From NCBI RefSeq assembly GCF_001620365.2, contig NZ_LQMT02000022.1, positions 56,685 to 120,684 on the forward strand: a DNA stretch of 64,000 nucleotides, given 5' to 3'. Under the pieces are notes generated by a model. It searched no databases. It saw nothing but the letters and a program-made list of their open reading frames with translations, and was not told the DNA's origin. Both the position numbers and the translations under genes were made by a program. Origin of the DNA: Amycolatopsis keratiniphila subsp. keratiniphila. Its GTDB lineage: Bacteria; Actinomycetota; Actinomycetes; Mycobacteriales; Pseudonocardiaceae. Shown in pieces: positions 29,810-39,188 of the stretch (its first letter is position 1; every line of letters begins with the position of its first letter).

Positions 29810-30990
29810 CCGGTCACCTCGTCGGCGATGTGCTTCGCGATCTCCAGCGCGCTCGTCGCCGCCGGTGAGGGCGCGTTGAGGACGTGCACCTGGTTCCGCG
29901 CGGTCTCGATCAGGAAGTCGTCGACGAGTGAGCCGTCCGGGCGCAGCGCCTGTGCCCGGACACCGGAGCCGTGCCGCACGATGTCGTCCTCGGTGACGGC
30001 GGGCACGAGCCGCGCGAGGCTTTCGGCGAAACGGCGGCGGGAGAACGACCGGCGGACCTCGTCGAGCCCGGTCGGGTACGCGTACTTGCGCGCGAGCCGC
30101 CAGACGCCGGGGAAGCGGGCGACTTCGGCGAGGTCCTTCGCGGAGATGTCGCGCCAGGTGTAGCCCTCGCGCCGCAGCGCGAGCACGGCGTTGGGGCCGG
30201 CGTGCACGCTGCCGTCGAGCATGCGGGTCAGGTGCACGCCGAGGAACGGCAGCGACGCGTCGGGGACCGGGTAGATCAGGCCCCGCACCAGATGGCGGCG
30301 TTCGGGCTTCAGTTCGTAGTACTCGCCGCGGAACGGCACGATCCGCGCGCCCGGGGTGAGCCCGGCGAGCCGGGCGATCCGGTCCGCGTGCAGGCCCGCG
30401 CAGTTGACGAGGGCGTCCGCGTGGATCACGTCGTCGCCGGTCGCCACCTCGACACCGCCGGTGCGGCCGGGGCGGATGCCCAGCGCGGGCGTGCCGAGCC
30501 GCAGGTCGGCGTCGGACTCGTCGAGCAGCCGTACCAGCGCGGTGCAAACCGCGGGGAAGTCGATGATGCCGGTGGACTCCACGCGCAACGCGGCGACGCA
30601 CGAGACCTCGGGCTCGTACTCGCGGGCCTCGCTCGGGGTGATCAGCTTGGCCGGGACCCCGTTGGCCTCCGCGCGTTCGGCGAGCACCTTGAGCGCCGGA
30701 AGCTCGGCTTCGCCGGTGGCGACGACCAGTTTGCCGCAGACCTCGACCGGCACCCCGTACTGCCTCGCGAAGTCCACAATGGACCGGTTGCCCGCGGTGG
30801 ACATCCTGGCTTTGAAGGAACCCGGCTTGTAGTAGAGCCCGGCGTGCACGACGTTCGAGTTGTGCCCGGTCTGGTGGGCCGCCCAGCGGTCCTCCTTCTC
30901 GAGCACCGTGACGTCCAGACCTCGTTTGGTCAGCTCCCAGGCGGTGGCGAGACCGACGATCCCGCCTCCGATGACTACTACTGTGCGCAC
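29806..30990 (-). CDS. lhgO: L-2-hydroxyglutarate oxidase (LhgO)
   Basis: A 394-residue FAD-dependent oxidoreductase of the DAO fold. The N-terminal dinucleotide motif is VVIGGGIVGLATAWEL (4-19). The substrate-side signature HNSNVVHAGLYYKPGS is diagnostic of L-2-hydroxyglutarate dehydrogenase/oxidase, which turns L-2-hydroxyglutarate into 2-oxoglutarate and repairs a metabolic side product. Length is normal. It is divergent from the tetR-type gene, with only 65 bp between the starts, so the operators there could control both. Confidence 0.93.
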   Translation of the reverse strand: MRTVVVIGGGIVGLATAWELTKRGLDVTVLEKEDRWAAHQTGHNSNVVHAGLYYKPGSFKARMSTAGNRSIVDFARQYGVPVEVCGKLVVATGEAELPALKVLAERAEANGVPAKLITPSEAREYEPEVSCVAALRVESTGIIDFPAVCTALVRLLDESDADLRLGTPALGIRPGRTGGVEVATGDDVIHADALVNCAGLHADRIARLAGLTPGARIVPFRGEYYELKPERRHLVRGLIYPVPDASLPFLGVHLTRMLDGSVHAGPNAVLALRREGYTWRDISAKDLAEVARFPGVWRLARKYAYPTGLDEVRRSFSRRRFAESLARLVPAVTEDDIVRHGSGVRAQALRPDGSLVDDFLIETARNQVHVLNAPSPAATSALEIAKHIADEVTG

Positions 30991-31015
30991 GATCGACCAG
31001 GTTACCCGGAGCGCT

Positions 31016-31064
31016 ACCTGACAGACGTCAGGTTAGCTGATACCGTACCTGACAAATGTCAGGT
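31016..31064 (+). promoter_or_regulatory. Two operators for the TetR-family regulator
   Basis: ACCTGACAGACGTCAGGT (31,016-31,033) and ACCTGACAAATGTCAGGT (31,047-31,064) are two palindromes with identical arms and six-base spacers. The second contains the start codon of the regulator. Both lie between the divergent starts of lhgO and the tetR-type gene, so autoregulation and control of lhgO are likely. Confidence 0.8.
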
Positions 31065-31667
31065 AAGCGGTTGAGCAGGGAAGAGCGCCGGGAGCGGATC
31101 CTGGCCGCGGCGGCGCGGGTGTTCGCCGCGTCCGGATACGACGCGGCGGGGATGCGCGAGGTCGCGACGGCGGCGGGGATCAGCACGCCGGTGCTCTACG
31201 ACCATTTCCCGTCCAAGGCGGCGCTGTACGCCGGCCTGCTTGAGTCCGAAGTGGACAGTCTGCTGGCCGGCTGGGCGGAGCTGCCGCCGTCGGACACAGC
31301 CGAGGAACAGCTGCACGCCAGGGTGGCGGCGATCTTCGCCTGGATGGAGGCGAACGAACGCGGCTGGCGGATGATCTTCGCCGAGACGCCGTCCGACGAG
31401 GGCGTCGCCGAAGTGCACCGGCGCGGCCAGGCCAGGTCGACCGCACAGCTGACCGAGGTGTTCGCCCAGGTCCCCGGCCTGGCGCTGACCGCGGACCTGC
31501 CGCGCGACCGCGCGAACGAAGCGCTCGCCGAAGCGGCGAAGAGCGCGCTGAACGCCATCGCCACCTGGTGGTGGGACAACCGCGACATCCCGCGGGAGCA
31601 AGTCGTCGCGCTCACGACGGATCTGTTGTGGCGCGGGCTGGGGAACCTGATCCAGGAGGACCGATGA
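31056..31667 (+). CDS. TetR-family transcriptional regulator
   Basis: A 203-residue repressor. The N-terminal helix-turn-helix (about 8-55) reads AAARVFAASGYDAAGMREVA then ISTPVLYDHFPSKAALY. The C-terminal ligand and dimer domain is helical. The ATG lies inside the second operator, TACCGT (31,041-31,046) is nine bases upstream and no ribosome binding site exists, so the mRNA is probably leaderless. The next gene overlaps by ATGA and would be co-expressed. Confidence 0.9.
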   Translation: MSGKRLSREERRERILAAAARVFAASGYDAAGMREVATAAGISTPVLYDHFPSKAALYAGLLESEVDSLLAGWAELPPSDTAEEQLHARVAAIFAWMEANERGWRMIFAETPSDEGVAEVHRRGQARSTAQLTEVFAQVPGLALTADLPRDRANEALAEAAKSALNAIATWWWDNRDIPREQVVALTTDLLWRGLGNLIQEDR

Positions 31668-32152
31668 GCATCGAAACCACCGAGCGGTACCGCCGCGCCC
31701 TCGAGACCCGGGACGTGGATCTCGCGCTGAGCCTCTTCGCGCCGGACGCCGTGGTGCGTTCGCCGCTGACCAGCCGGGTCCGGTTCAGCGGCCACGCGGA
31801 ACTCAAGCCGCTGCTGGAAGTCGCCTACGCGCATCTGCGCGACGTCCGGTTCCACACCGACACCGGGGACGGCGAGACACGCGTCGTCGTCTACACCGCG
31901 CACATCCGCGGCGAGGAGATCGAAGAGGCGGCGGTGCTGAAACTCGGCGAAGACGGGCTGATCACCGAAGTGACGCTGTTCGTGCGGCCGTTGCCCGGGC
32001 TCGTCGCGCTGATGGACGCCTTCGGCCCGGACATCGCGCGCCGCAACGGCCGCACCTTCGCGGCGCGGTTGCTCGCGGTGGCCGCGAAACCCTTGCTGGC
32101 CATGGTGCGGTCGGGTGACCGGCGCGCCGTCCCGCTGGCCGGGCCCCGCTGA
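31664..32152 (+). CDS. SnoaL/NTF2-like protein
   Basis: A 162-residue cytoplasmic protein. Residues 1-110 have the NTF2-like alpha+beta pattern of SnoaL-type domains (YRRALETRDVDLALSLFAPD then a central sheet ending in ITEVTLFVRPLPG). Such domains are catalytic or ligand-binding; the active residues cannot be assigned. The C-terminal ~45 residues are a helical extension. It is coupled to the TetR gene (ATGA) and may report or process the inducer (inference). Confidence 0.72.
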   Translation: MSIETTERYRRALETRDVDLALSLFAPDAVVRSPLTSRVRFSGHAELKPLLEVAYAHLRDVRFHTDTGDGETRVVVYTAHIRGEEIEEAAVLKLGEDGLITEVTLFVRPLPGLVALMDAFGPDIARRNGRTFAARLLAVAAKPLLAMVRSGDRRAVPLAGPR

Positions 32153-32214
32153 CGGACGCTTTCCGGCTCCCACGCGACGGTCTTGGCTACCTACCGGGCC
32201 CGGCCACGGCCGAC

Positions 32215-32267
32215 GTTGCGAAAGCCACTTTCGCAACCTTCAACGTTGCGAAAGTGGCTTTCGCAAC
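32215..32267. repeat. Long palindrome, GTTGCGAAAG family, copy 3
   Basis: Arms at 32,215-32,237 and 32,245-32,267 with the loop CTTCAAC. The sequence is identical to the copy at 17,233-17,285, 15 kb away. One base separates it from the palindrome of the other family that starts at 32,269. Confidence 0.88.
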
Positions 32268-32268
32268 C

Positions 32269-32317
32269 CATGAACGACCCTTTCCTGACGAAAAACGTCA
32301 GGAAAGGGTCGTTCATG
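32269..32317. repeat. Long palindrome, GTCATGAACGACCC family, copy 2
   Basis: Arms CATGAACGACCC...CCTGACG at 32,269-32,290 and 32,296-32,317 pair perfectly around AAAAA. The element ends 5 bp before the stop of the convergent DHA2 exporter gene. Together with 32,215-32,267 it fills most of the gap. Confidence 0.88.
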
Positions 32318-32322
32318 ACATT

Positions 32323-33855
32323 TCACGCGGCCACAGGGACCGGAGCAGGTTCCTCTTCCGGGTCTTCGAGGACCTTCGGCACCCCGCGTAACGTGAACAG
32401 GGCGCTCACCGCCAGCACCGCCATCAACCCCGCCGAGCACAGCATCGTCACCTGCAACCCGTCGACGAACGCCAGTTTCGCGTTGGCCAGCACCAAAGCG
32501 CCCTGTTCGGGTGGCAGCTGGGCCGCGACCTGGACGGCGCCGCCGAGGGTGTCCGAGATCGCCTCCGGCGGCACACCCGGCGGGACGACGAGTTCGCTCC
32601 GGTACAGCGCGCCGAGCGCACTGCCGAGGACGGCGATCCCCAGCGCCCCACCGAGTTCGGTCGCCGTCTCGGAGATCGCCGACGCCGCGCCCGCCCTGGC
32701 CTTCGGTACGACACCGAGCACCGTGTCCGTCGCGACGGTGAGGATCAGCGCCAGCCCCACGCCGAAGACGATCATCGCCGCCAGCAGATCCGTGTAGACG
32801 ATCGTCACGCCGATCCCCGAGTACAACGCGAACCCGGCCGCCGACAGCGCGCAGCCCAGCCCGATGGTGACCGCGCGGCCGAAGAGCTTGATCCCGAACG
32901 GCGCGAGCACGCCGCCGAGGATCGCGCCGCCCATGCCGGGCAGCCCGGCGAGCCCGGATTTCAGCGGCGACCAGCCCGCCACCAGCTGCAGGTACTGCGC
33001 GAACATCAGCGAGACCGCGAGCTGCGCGAACATCGCCACGATGGTGGTGCCGACGGTCGCCGAAAACGCCCGCCGCGCGAACAGCTTCAGGTCCATCAGC
33101 GGTTCGGCCAGCCGCGGCTGCCGCAGGACGAACGCCAGCAGGCAGCCGAGCCCGAGCACCGCGGCGACCGCGACATCCCAGTGTTCCCAGCCTTTGTACG
33201 CGACTTCCTTGATCGTGTAGACGATCCCGACCATGCCGACGATCGACAACAGCACGCTGAGGACGTCGATCCGGCCCGGGACGGGGTTCTTCGATTCGGG
33301 CAGGATCAGCGCGCCCGCGATCACCATGATCACCACCACCGGCACGTTGACCAGGAACACCGAACCCCACCAGAAATGGTCGAGCAGGAAACCGCCGACG
33401 AGCGGCCCCATGCCGAAACCGAGGATCGTCAGCCCGCTCGAAATCCCGATCACGGCCGCGCGTTCCTTGCCGGTGAACACGTTCCGCACGATCGACAGGG
33501 TCGACGGCATCAGCGTCGCGGCGGCGACCCCGAGCAGCGCGCGGGCGGCGATCAGGAGCTCCGCCGTCGGCGCGTACGCCGTGATCACCGAAGCGACCCC
33601 GAACAGCGACGCCCCGATGAGCAGCAGCTTCTTCCGGCCGACGCGGTCGCCGATGTTCCCCATCGTGATCAGCAGCCCGGCGAGCGCGAAGCCGTACGCG
33701 TCGGCGATCCACAGCAGTTCCGTGGTCGACGGGTGCATCTGCTCCGAAAGCGACGGCAGCACCAGATGCAGCACCGTCAGGTCGATCGCGATCAGCAGCT
33801 GCGCGAGCACGCAGACCGCGACCGTGCCGATCTTGCGGGCCTTGCCGATGGTCAC
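32323..33855 (-). CDS. DHA2-family MFS drug exporter (EmrB/QacA type)
   Basis: A 510-residue membrane protein with about 14 predicted helices, as is usual for the DHA2 family. It has MFS motif A (GNIGDRVGRKKLLLIG) and the long second half of the family. DHA2 members export drugs and cationic compounds by proton antiport. The GTG start overlaps the stop of the upstream C45-peptidase gene (GTGA), so the two are coupled. Confidence 0.92.
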   Translation of the reverse strand: MTIGKARKIGTVAVCVLAQLLIAIDLTVLHLVLPSLSEQMHPSTTELLWIADAYGFALAGLLITMGNIGDRVGRKKLLLIGASLFGVASVITAYAPTAELLIAARALLGVAAATLMPSTLSIVRNVFTGKERAAVIGISSGLTILGFGMGPLVGGFLLDHFWWGSVFLVNVPVVVIMVIAGALILPESKNPVPGRIDVLSVLLSIVGMVGIVYTIKEVAYKGWEHWDVAVAAVLGLGCLLAFVLRQPRLAEPLMDLKLFARRAFSATVGTTIVAMFAQLAVSLMFAQYLQLVAGWSPLKSGLAGLPGMGGAILGGVLAPFGIKLFGRAVTIGLGCALSAAGFALYSGIGVTIVYTDLLAAMIVFGVGLALILTVATDTVLGVVPKARAGAASAISETATELGGALGIAVLGSALGALYRSELVVPPGVPPEAISDTLGGAVQVAAQLPPEQGALVLANAKLAFVDGLQVTMLCSAGLMAVLAVSALFTLRGVPKVLEDPEEEPAPVPVAA

Positions 33856-34949
33856 CGCGACACCCCGAAGGTGAGTTCGGGCGAGTTCCGCGCGGTGCCG
33901 TTCTCACCGTCACCGAGGTAGAACCGCGTGCTCATGGTGCGGGCCGCCGGGTCGAGGACACTGCGCCACAACGTCCGCCACGGCGCGCCGGGCTCGACCG
34001 CGAACGACACCGCGTCGAGCGCGGCGCGCGGCCCGGCGTCCGCCTCCTTGGTGACGGTGCGCAGCCGCTCGTAGGTGCGCATGGTCTCCGGCGTGTCCTC
34101 CGGCAGCGCGTCGACGTCCGGGTGCCGGTGCAGCAGGTGGTTCGTGACGCACAGCGGCCCGTCGGCGACCTCGACGAAATACTCGATGTCGTCCGCCCCG
34201 CGCTCGTAGACGAAGCCGCGGCCCGAAGCGTCGGCGACGATGTAGTGACAAGGCGCGCCGTGCGCGTACTGCTTGGCGAGCATCAGCGCCTCCTTGGCCT
34301 CGTCGACGTTTTCACAGGTGTCCAGCAGATACCGGCACACCTGCAGCACCGACAGGCCCGCTTGCGGCCCCGGATCGTTCTCCAGCGGAGCGGCCGTCTC
34401 GACGTCGGCCATCAGCAACGCGACCACCATCCCGGCCTCGTTGACCCCTTCCGTCGCACCGTCCATCGTGGCCATCGTCAGCGCGGTCGAGGCGATGCCG
34501 TCGTCCGGGATCGTCGTCAGGACGTAGGGCCGCGACGCCATCGGCACGGTGCCGTCGTCGACGGGTTCCTTGCCGGCCAGCACCGCACCCAGCTGGGTCC
34601 AGCTCATGGTGAAGAAGTCGTAGTTCCGGCCGAGCGTGCTCCCCGTCCACAGCGCCGAACACCCCGATCCGGCGGGCAGCGCGCTCGCGTCGTCCAAGGA
34701 GACCGCCGCGTCGGCCGGGAGCCCGTAGGCCTCGGCGAACCCGGCCAGGCGTCCCGCGTACTGGGGCCAGTTCCGGGTGAACCAGGTGCGCCGCGCCCTG
34801 GCGACGATGGGGTCGAGCGGCGACGGCGACCAGTCCGAGCGCGCCTTCACTTCGGCGCCGAGCGCCCGGCCGATCTCGGCCTGGGAGCCGCGCAACGTCA
34901 GATGCCGCACGGCGAGGAAGTCTTCGGGAGATCCAGCTGCGTAAGTCAT
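33852..34949 (-). CDS. C45-family Ntn hydrolase (acyl-CoA:6-APA acyltransferase-like)
   Basis: A 365-residue protein of peptidase family C45 (acyltransferase of the isopenicillin type). The candidate nucleophile is Cys97 in GSGCSAL, which becomes N-terminal after self-cleavage. The following GRNYDF and the later segments ATEGVNEAGMVVAL and GAPCHYIVADASG are typical. Family members hydrolyse or transfer amides, including beta-lactam side chains. Coupling to a DHA2 exporter suggests handling of an amide-type small molecule (inference). Confidence 0.85.
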   Translation of the reverse strand: MTYAAGSPEDFLAVRHLTLRGSQAEIGRALGAEVKARSDWSPSPLDPIVARARRTWFTRNWPQYAGRLAGFAEAYGLPADAAVSLDDASALPAGSGCSALWTGSTLGRNYDFFTMSWTQLGAVLAGKEPVDDGTVPMASRPYVLTTIPDDGIASTALTMATMDGATEGVNEAGMVVALLMADVETAAPLENDPGPQAGLSVLQVCRYLLDTCENVDEAKEALMLAKQYAHGAPCHYIVADASGRGFVYERGADDIEYFVEVADGPLCVTNHLLHRHPDVDALPEDTPETMRTYERLRTVTKEADAGPRAALDAVSFAVEPGAPWRTLWRSVLDPAARTMSTRFYLGDGENGTARNSPELTFGVSR

Positions 34950-35072
34950 GTCCGGAGGGTCTCCGCGACCGCTGACCGTCCACGCACCGAACGCTGTCAG
35001 CGCTTGTCATCGGAATGTCATGTGCCCCGCGCGAAAGTGATCCCACCAAGGCAACGACAAGCGAGGGAAACC

Positions 35073-35291
35073 ATGCTCAGCAACAAGGTGTACATCATCG
35101 GCGGGGCCGTCATCAGCGTCCTGTTCGTCGCGCTCGCGCTGGCCGAGTTCTCCACCGGCTACCCGGAGGACGGCCTGCAGGACCTGCTCTACGCCGTCGT
35201 CAGCGCCGGTGCCGGCGCCCTGCTGTACGTCCTCGACCGTCGCCAGCGTGAACGTCGTGCGGCTGCGGAAGCACAGCGTGATGCCCGATGA
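35073..35291 (+). CDS. Small two-helix membrane protein
   Basis: A 72-residue protein with two hydrophobic helices (about 7-26 and 34-54) and a basic Arg-rich C terminus. The ATG follows GCGAGGGAAACC. It overlaps the next membrane-protein gene (ATGA), so both are made together. No family was recognised; a subunit or assembly partner of the downstream protein is possible. Confidence 0.75.
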   Translation: MLSNKVYIIGGAVISVLFVALALAEFSTGYPEDGLQDLLYAVVSAGAGALLYVLDRRQRERRAAAEAQRDAR

Positions 35292-35974
35292 GGAACATCG
35301 ACGGCGGCTTCCTCGGCGCACCCGACCAGGCCTCGCTCCAGCGCCGCGAACAGGACGTGCGCAAGGGAAAGCTCGCGCTGATGCTGGCCGTCGTGGGCGG
35401 CTTCGTCGCACTGATCGCCGGCTACAACGTCTTCGCGGACTTCTCGCCGGTTTCCCTGGTGGTGACGATGCTCGGGCTGGCCGCCGCGGTCGGGGGCGGG
35501 GTGCTCACCAAACACCTGACCCGCAACGTGCGGTTCCGGGTGCACAAACCGAACGCGGGCCTGGTCGGCGCCGCGAAGCTGACCGGGCTCCTGGTGGCCT
35601 TCCTGGGGATCGCCGCCCTGCTCGGTGCGATCGAGGCGCCCGGTGCGCTGCGCGTCGTTCTGATCGCCGGCGGCGTCGGCACCATCGCCTACGTGAAGTC
35701 GCTGCACGACCAGCAGTGGGTGCTCTTCGAACTGGACGCGGTGGGCGTCCGGATCGAGCGGACCGTCGTGCCATGGCGTGACGTCGCCCGGCTCACCATC
35801 GACCCGGTCGGCCCCGGGATGACCCGGCTCGGCGCCGTCCCGAACAACGCGGCACCGCTGTACGTCGCGGTCCAGGACAGCGAGCTCGACCAGCGTCAGC
35901 TAGCCGGCGCCGTCGGCCGCTTCGCGCCACAGGGGATCCAGCTGGCAGGCGGTCAGAGTTTCCCGGTCAATTGA
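35288..35974 (+). CDS. Four-helix membrane protein with C-terminal PH-like domain
   Basis: A 228-residue membrane protein. Two helix pairs (about 29-50, 55-72, 93-110 and 117-136) are followed by a soluble C-terminal part with the pattern VLFELDAVGVRIERTVVPWRDVARLTIDPV, which looks like a short bacterial PH domain. No specific family is assigned. It is coupled to the small protein upstream. Its 3' end overlaps the convergent SARP gene by 22 bp. Confidence 0.72.
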   Translation: MRNIDGGFLGAPDQASLQRREQDVRKGKLALMLAVVGGFVALIAGYNVFADFSPVSLVVTMLGLAAAVGGGVLTKHLTRNVRFRVHKPNAGLVGAAKLTGLLVAFLGIAALLGAIEAPGALRVVLIAGGVGTIAYVKSLHDQQWVLFELDAVGVRIERTVVPWRDVARLTIDPVGPGMTRLGAVPNNAAPLYVAVQDSELDQRQLAGAVGRFAPQGIQLAGGQSFPVN

Positions 35975-38900
35975 GCGGCACCGCGTACGCCGAGCCCTCG
36001 GCGATAGGCCCGGTCGAAATCGTCCCCGAGCCGCTCCCGCACGGTCGTCCTGAGCAGGGCGGCGTCCAGATCGACGGCGAACGAGGTGCCCCGGATGGTC
36101 ACCGCCGCCCCGATCAGGACAGCCGCCCGCTCGGCGTCGCCCCGCAGCAGCGCGACCCCGGCGAGGCCTTCGACGGCACAGGCCATGGTGATGCTGTCGT
36201 GCCAGCGGTCCGCCGACACCAGCGCCAGCCGGTGCAGCTCCTCGGCCCCGTCGGCGTCGCCCTCGGCGGCCAGCACCCAGCCGAGGGAGATCTTCGCGCC
36301 GGCACGCACCCCTTCGGCCGCGAACGAACCACCGGAACACTCCGCGAGCGCGCGTTCGCTCAACGCGCGGGCCGCCGCCAGATCGCCCTCGTGCCGGGCG
36401 AGGAACGACAGCCCGACGTATCCGGCCGCCCGGCTTTCGGGCATCCCGGCCCGGCGCGCGATCTCGATGGCGAGTTCGAGATCCGCCCGCGCGCCCGCCG
36501 CGTCGCCGTGGAGCAGTTTGCTGCCGCCGCGACGGCACAGCAGATCCGCGTTGTCGTCGGACGCGCCGAGCTCCCGCATCAGCCGCAGGGCCTCGTTCAT
36601 CGTTTCGAGGGCTTCGGCCTGCCGGTTCGTCCAGATCAGGATCTGTGACAGATGGTCGAGGGCCATGGAAAGGCCCCAGCGTTCCCCGATCGAGCGGAAC
36701 GCCTGCGCCCCTTCACGCAGGAATTCCTCCGCCGTGTCGAGATCGCCCTGCATCATCGCGCGGAGACCGTAGCCGGTCGGCGCGAGGGCGAGACTCCAGG
36801 CATCGCTGTTCGCCAGCAGCGCCTGGCTGCGTTCGATCAGCGCGTCGTCGTCACCGGGCGGTCCGCTCACGGTACCCAGCAACAGCAGCAGTGCCGGGTT
36901 CCGGGGCGCCTTGACGAGGCTCAGCATGAGACCTTCCACCAGCGGCAAATGCCGGTCGAGCGCCTCGTGGCCCCGCAGACCCGCGGCGGCGGTGAGCACG
37001 CAGAGCTGGTGTTCCTCTTCGAGACCTTCCGGCGGCCGCTCTCCGAGCTGTTTGACCACTTCCAAGCACAGCGTCGAGCCCTCGAACCGGCGACCGCGCA
37101 TCCACCAGTACGTCACCAGCGAAGCCGAAAGCCGGAGCGCGATCCGCGGGTCGGATTCGGCGGCCCAGCGCAACGCGGCGAGGAGATCGTCGTAGGCCGC
37201 GTCGAGACGGTCGAGCCAGCGCAGCTGGTCGCCGGTGCGCAGCATCGGATCCGCTTCCTCGGCGAGGGCGAGGAAATGCTCGGCGTGCCTGCGCCGCAAT
37301 TGCTCGGTTTCGCCCGCTTCGGTGAGTTTCCCGGCGAAGAAGGCCCGGATCGTTTCGAGCATCCGATACCGGTCGCCGCCGCGTTCGACGAGTGATCTGT
37401 CCACAAGGGACGGAAGCAGCTCCGCGGTGTCCGCCACGGCGCAGACCGCTTCGGCGTCGGCCAGTGTCGTGCCGCCCGCGAAGACCGTCAGCCGCCTGCC
37501 CAGCAGACGCTCGTCCTCGTCGAGCAGGTCCCAGCTCCACTCGACGACGCCGCGCAGGGTGCGATGCCTGCTCTCGGCGGCCCGGCTGCCCCGCGAGAGC
37601 AGTCCGAACCGGTCGTCCAGCCTGGCCGCGATCTCGCCGATCGGCAGCGTCCGCACGCGCGCGGCGGCGAGTTCGATGGCCAGCGGCAACCCGTCCAGCG
37701 CGGCGCAGACCCGCTGGACGTCGCCCGAGGTGGTGTCGTCCACGGCGAAGCCCGGGTCGCCGGCCCGCGCGCGGTCGGCGAACAGCCGGACGGCGGCGAA
37801 GTCCAGCGACCGGGCGGGCGGCGTGCCCGGCGGCGGCACGGCGAGCCTCGGCACGGGGGAGACGACCTCGCCGGTGATACCCAGCGGTTCGCGGCTGGTG
37901 GCGAGCATCCGCAGAGCCGGGGCCGCGCCGAGCAGCCGGGCGGCCAGCTTCGCGGCGGCCTCGACCAGATGCTCGCAGTTGTCGAGCACCAGCAGCACCG
38001 CCCGATCGGCCAGCGCGTCGATCAGCCGGTCCAGCGGCGCGTTCTCCACCGGCGCGGTGACCGCGCCGAGCGGGACCGTCCGCAGGCCGAGCGCGGTCAG
38101 CACGGCGTGGGCGACGTCCGAGTCCTCGGTGTACGGCGCGAGTTCGACGAAGACCGCCGGGAGATCCATCGCGGCGGCGGTCTCGATGGCCAGCCGGGTC
38201 TTGCCCGTCCCGCCGGGACCGGTCAGCGTCACGAGCCGCGAGCGGTCCAGCTGCCCGAGCACGTGCCGGAGGTCGCCTTCGCGGCCGATGAAGCTGGTGA
38301 GCTGGGCGGGAAGCGGTGCGGTCTTGATGGGCGCTGTCTTGACCGGCGGCGTTTCACCCCGCAACACGGCCAGATGCGCGGCGGCGAGCTCCGGTCCGGG
38401 GTCGGCGCCGAGCTCGTCTGCCAGGACCCGGCGGGCGTCCTCGAACGCGGTCAGCGCGTCCGCCTGACGGTCGGCGGAGTGCAGGGCTCGGATCAGCAGC
38501 GCACGGGGCCGTTCCCGCAGTGGCTGCTCGTCGATGACCTCGCGAAGCTCGGCGAGAACGTCTTCGTGTCTCCCGAGCTTGAGAGCGGCCTCGACACGGT
38601 CTTCGATCGCCGACGTCTTCAGCTCGTTCAACCGCGTGACCTGCGGATCACGGAACGGCGCGTCGGTGATGTCCGCGAACGCCGGACCGCGCCAGAGACC
38701 GAGAGCGTCACGAAGCAGCTCGGCCGCCTTCATGGCGTCTCCCGCCGCGAGAGCGCGCCGTCCTTCGGCGGCGAGCCGCTCGAACCGGTGGACGTCGACG
38801 TCGTCGGGGTCCACGACGAGGCGGTAACCCGCCGGGCTGAACTCGACGGGCGCGAGCTCCTTCAGCGCGCCACGCAGCCGCGAGACCTGCGATTGCAGCG

Positions 38901-39084
38901 CGTTCGCCACCCCGTCCGGCGGCTGCTCGCCGTAGAGGCCGTTGATGAGCCGTTCCGCGGGGACGACCCGGCCAGCCTCCAGCGCGAGCAACGCGAACAG
39001 CGTCCGGACCCTCGGGCCGCCGACCGGGACGGTGGTGCCGTCGTCGCGGCGCACCTCCGTCGCCCCCAGAACGCCGAATCGCAT
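35953..39084 (-). CDS. Large SARP-type regulator with BTAD, NB-ARC and TPR domains
   Basis: A 1,043-residue cytoplasmic regulator of the AfsR/SARP type. The N terminus is an OmpR-like DNA-binding domain (about 1-90) followed by a bacterial transcriptional activation domain (about 95-240). The NB-ARC-type ATPase has a P-loop GPGGTGKT near residue 290. The C-terminal ~450 residues are helical TPR-like repeats. Such proteins switch on secondary metabolite or envelope gene clusters. It is divergent from the sugar aminotransferase gene at 39,189, a candidate target. Confidence 0.93.
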   Translation of the reverse strand: MRFGVLGATEVRRDDGTTVPVGGPRVRTLFALLALEAGRVVPAERLINGLYGEQPPDGVANALQSQVSRLRGALKELAPVEFSPAGYRLVVDPDDVDVHRFERLAAEGRRALAAGDAMKAAELLRDALGLWRGPAFADITDAPFRDPQVTRLNELKTSAIEDRVEAALKLGRHEDVLAELREVIDEQPLRERPRALLIRALHSADRQADALTAFEDARRVLADELGADPGPELAAAHLAVLRGETPPVKTAPIKTAPLPAQLTSFIGREGDLRHVLGQLDRSRLVTLTGPGGTGKTRLAIETAAAMDLPAVFVELAPYTEDSDVAHAVLTALGLRTVPLGAVTAPVENAPLDRLIDALADRAVLLVLDNCEHLVEAAAKLAARLLGAAPALRMLATSREPLGITGEVVSPVPRLAVPPPGTPPARSLDFAAVRLFADRARAGDPGFAVDDTTSGDVQRVCAALDGLPLAIELAAARVRTLPIGEIAARLDDRFGLLSRGSRAAESRHRTLRGVVEWSWDLLDEDERLLGRRLTVFAGGTTLADAEAVCAVADTAELLPSLVDRSLVERGGDRYRMLETIRAFFAGKLTEAGETEQLRRRHAEHFLALAEEADPMLRTGDQLRWLDRLDAAYDDLLAALRWAAESDPRIALRLSASLVTYWWMRGRRFEGSTLCLEVVKQLGERPPEGLEEEHQLCVLTAAAGLRGHEALDRHLPLVEGLMLSLVKAPRNPALLLLLGTVSGPPGDDDALIERSQALLANSDAWSLALAPTGYGLRAMMQGDLDTAEEFLREGAQAFRSIGERWGLSMALDHLSQILIWTNRQAEALETMNEALRLMRELGASDDNADLLCRRGGSKLLHGDAAGARADLELAIEIARRAGMPESRAAGYVGLSFLARHEGDLAAARALSERALAECSGGSFAAEGVRAGAKISLGWVLAAEGDADGAEELHRLALVSADRWHDSITMACAVEGLAGVALLRGDAERAAVLIGAAVTIRGTSFAVDLDAALLRTTVRERLGDDFDRAYRRGLGVRGAAQLTGKL

Positions 39085-39188
39085 GAGTCAAAGACTAGGG
39101 CGTCGTTTACCTGGGCGGATCCAGCCCGCCCGAGATCGGCCGAATGGCGTCTATACACTTCGCCGGGTCCCCACGCAATGGGAGAGGT

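Noticed and set aside
28115..30601. An 828-codon minus-strand frame opposite the DUF3558 lipoproteins and part of lhgO
   Set aside because: Compositionally abnormal and overlapping three well-supported genes.
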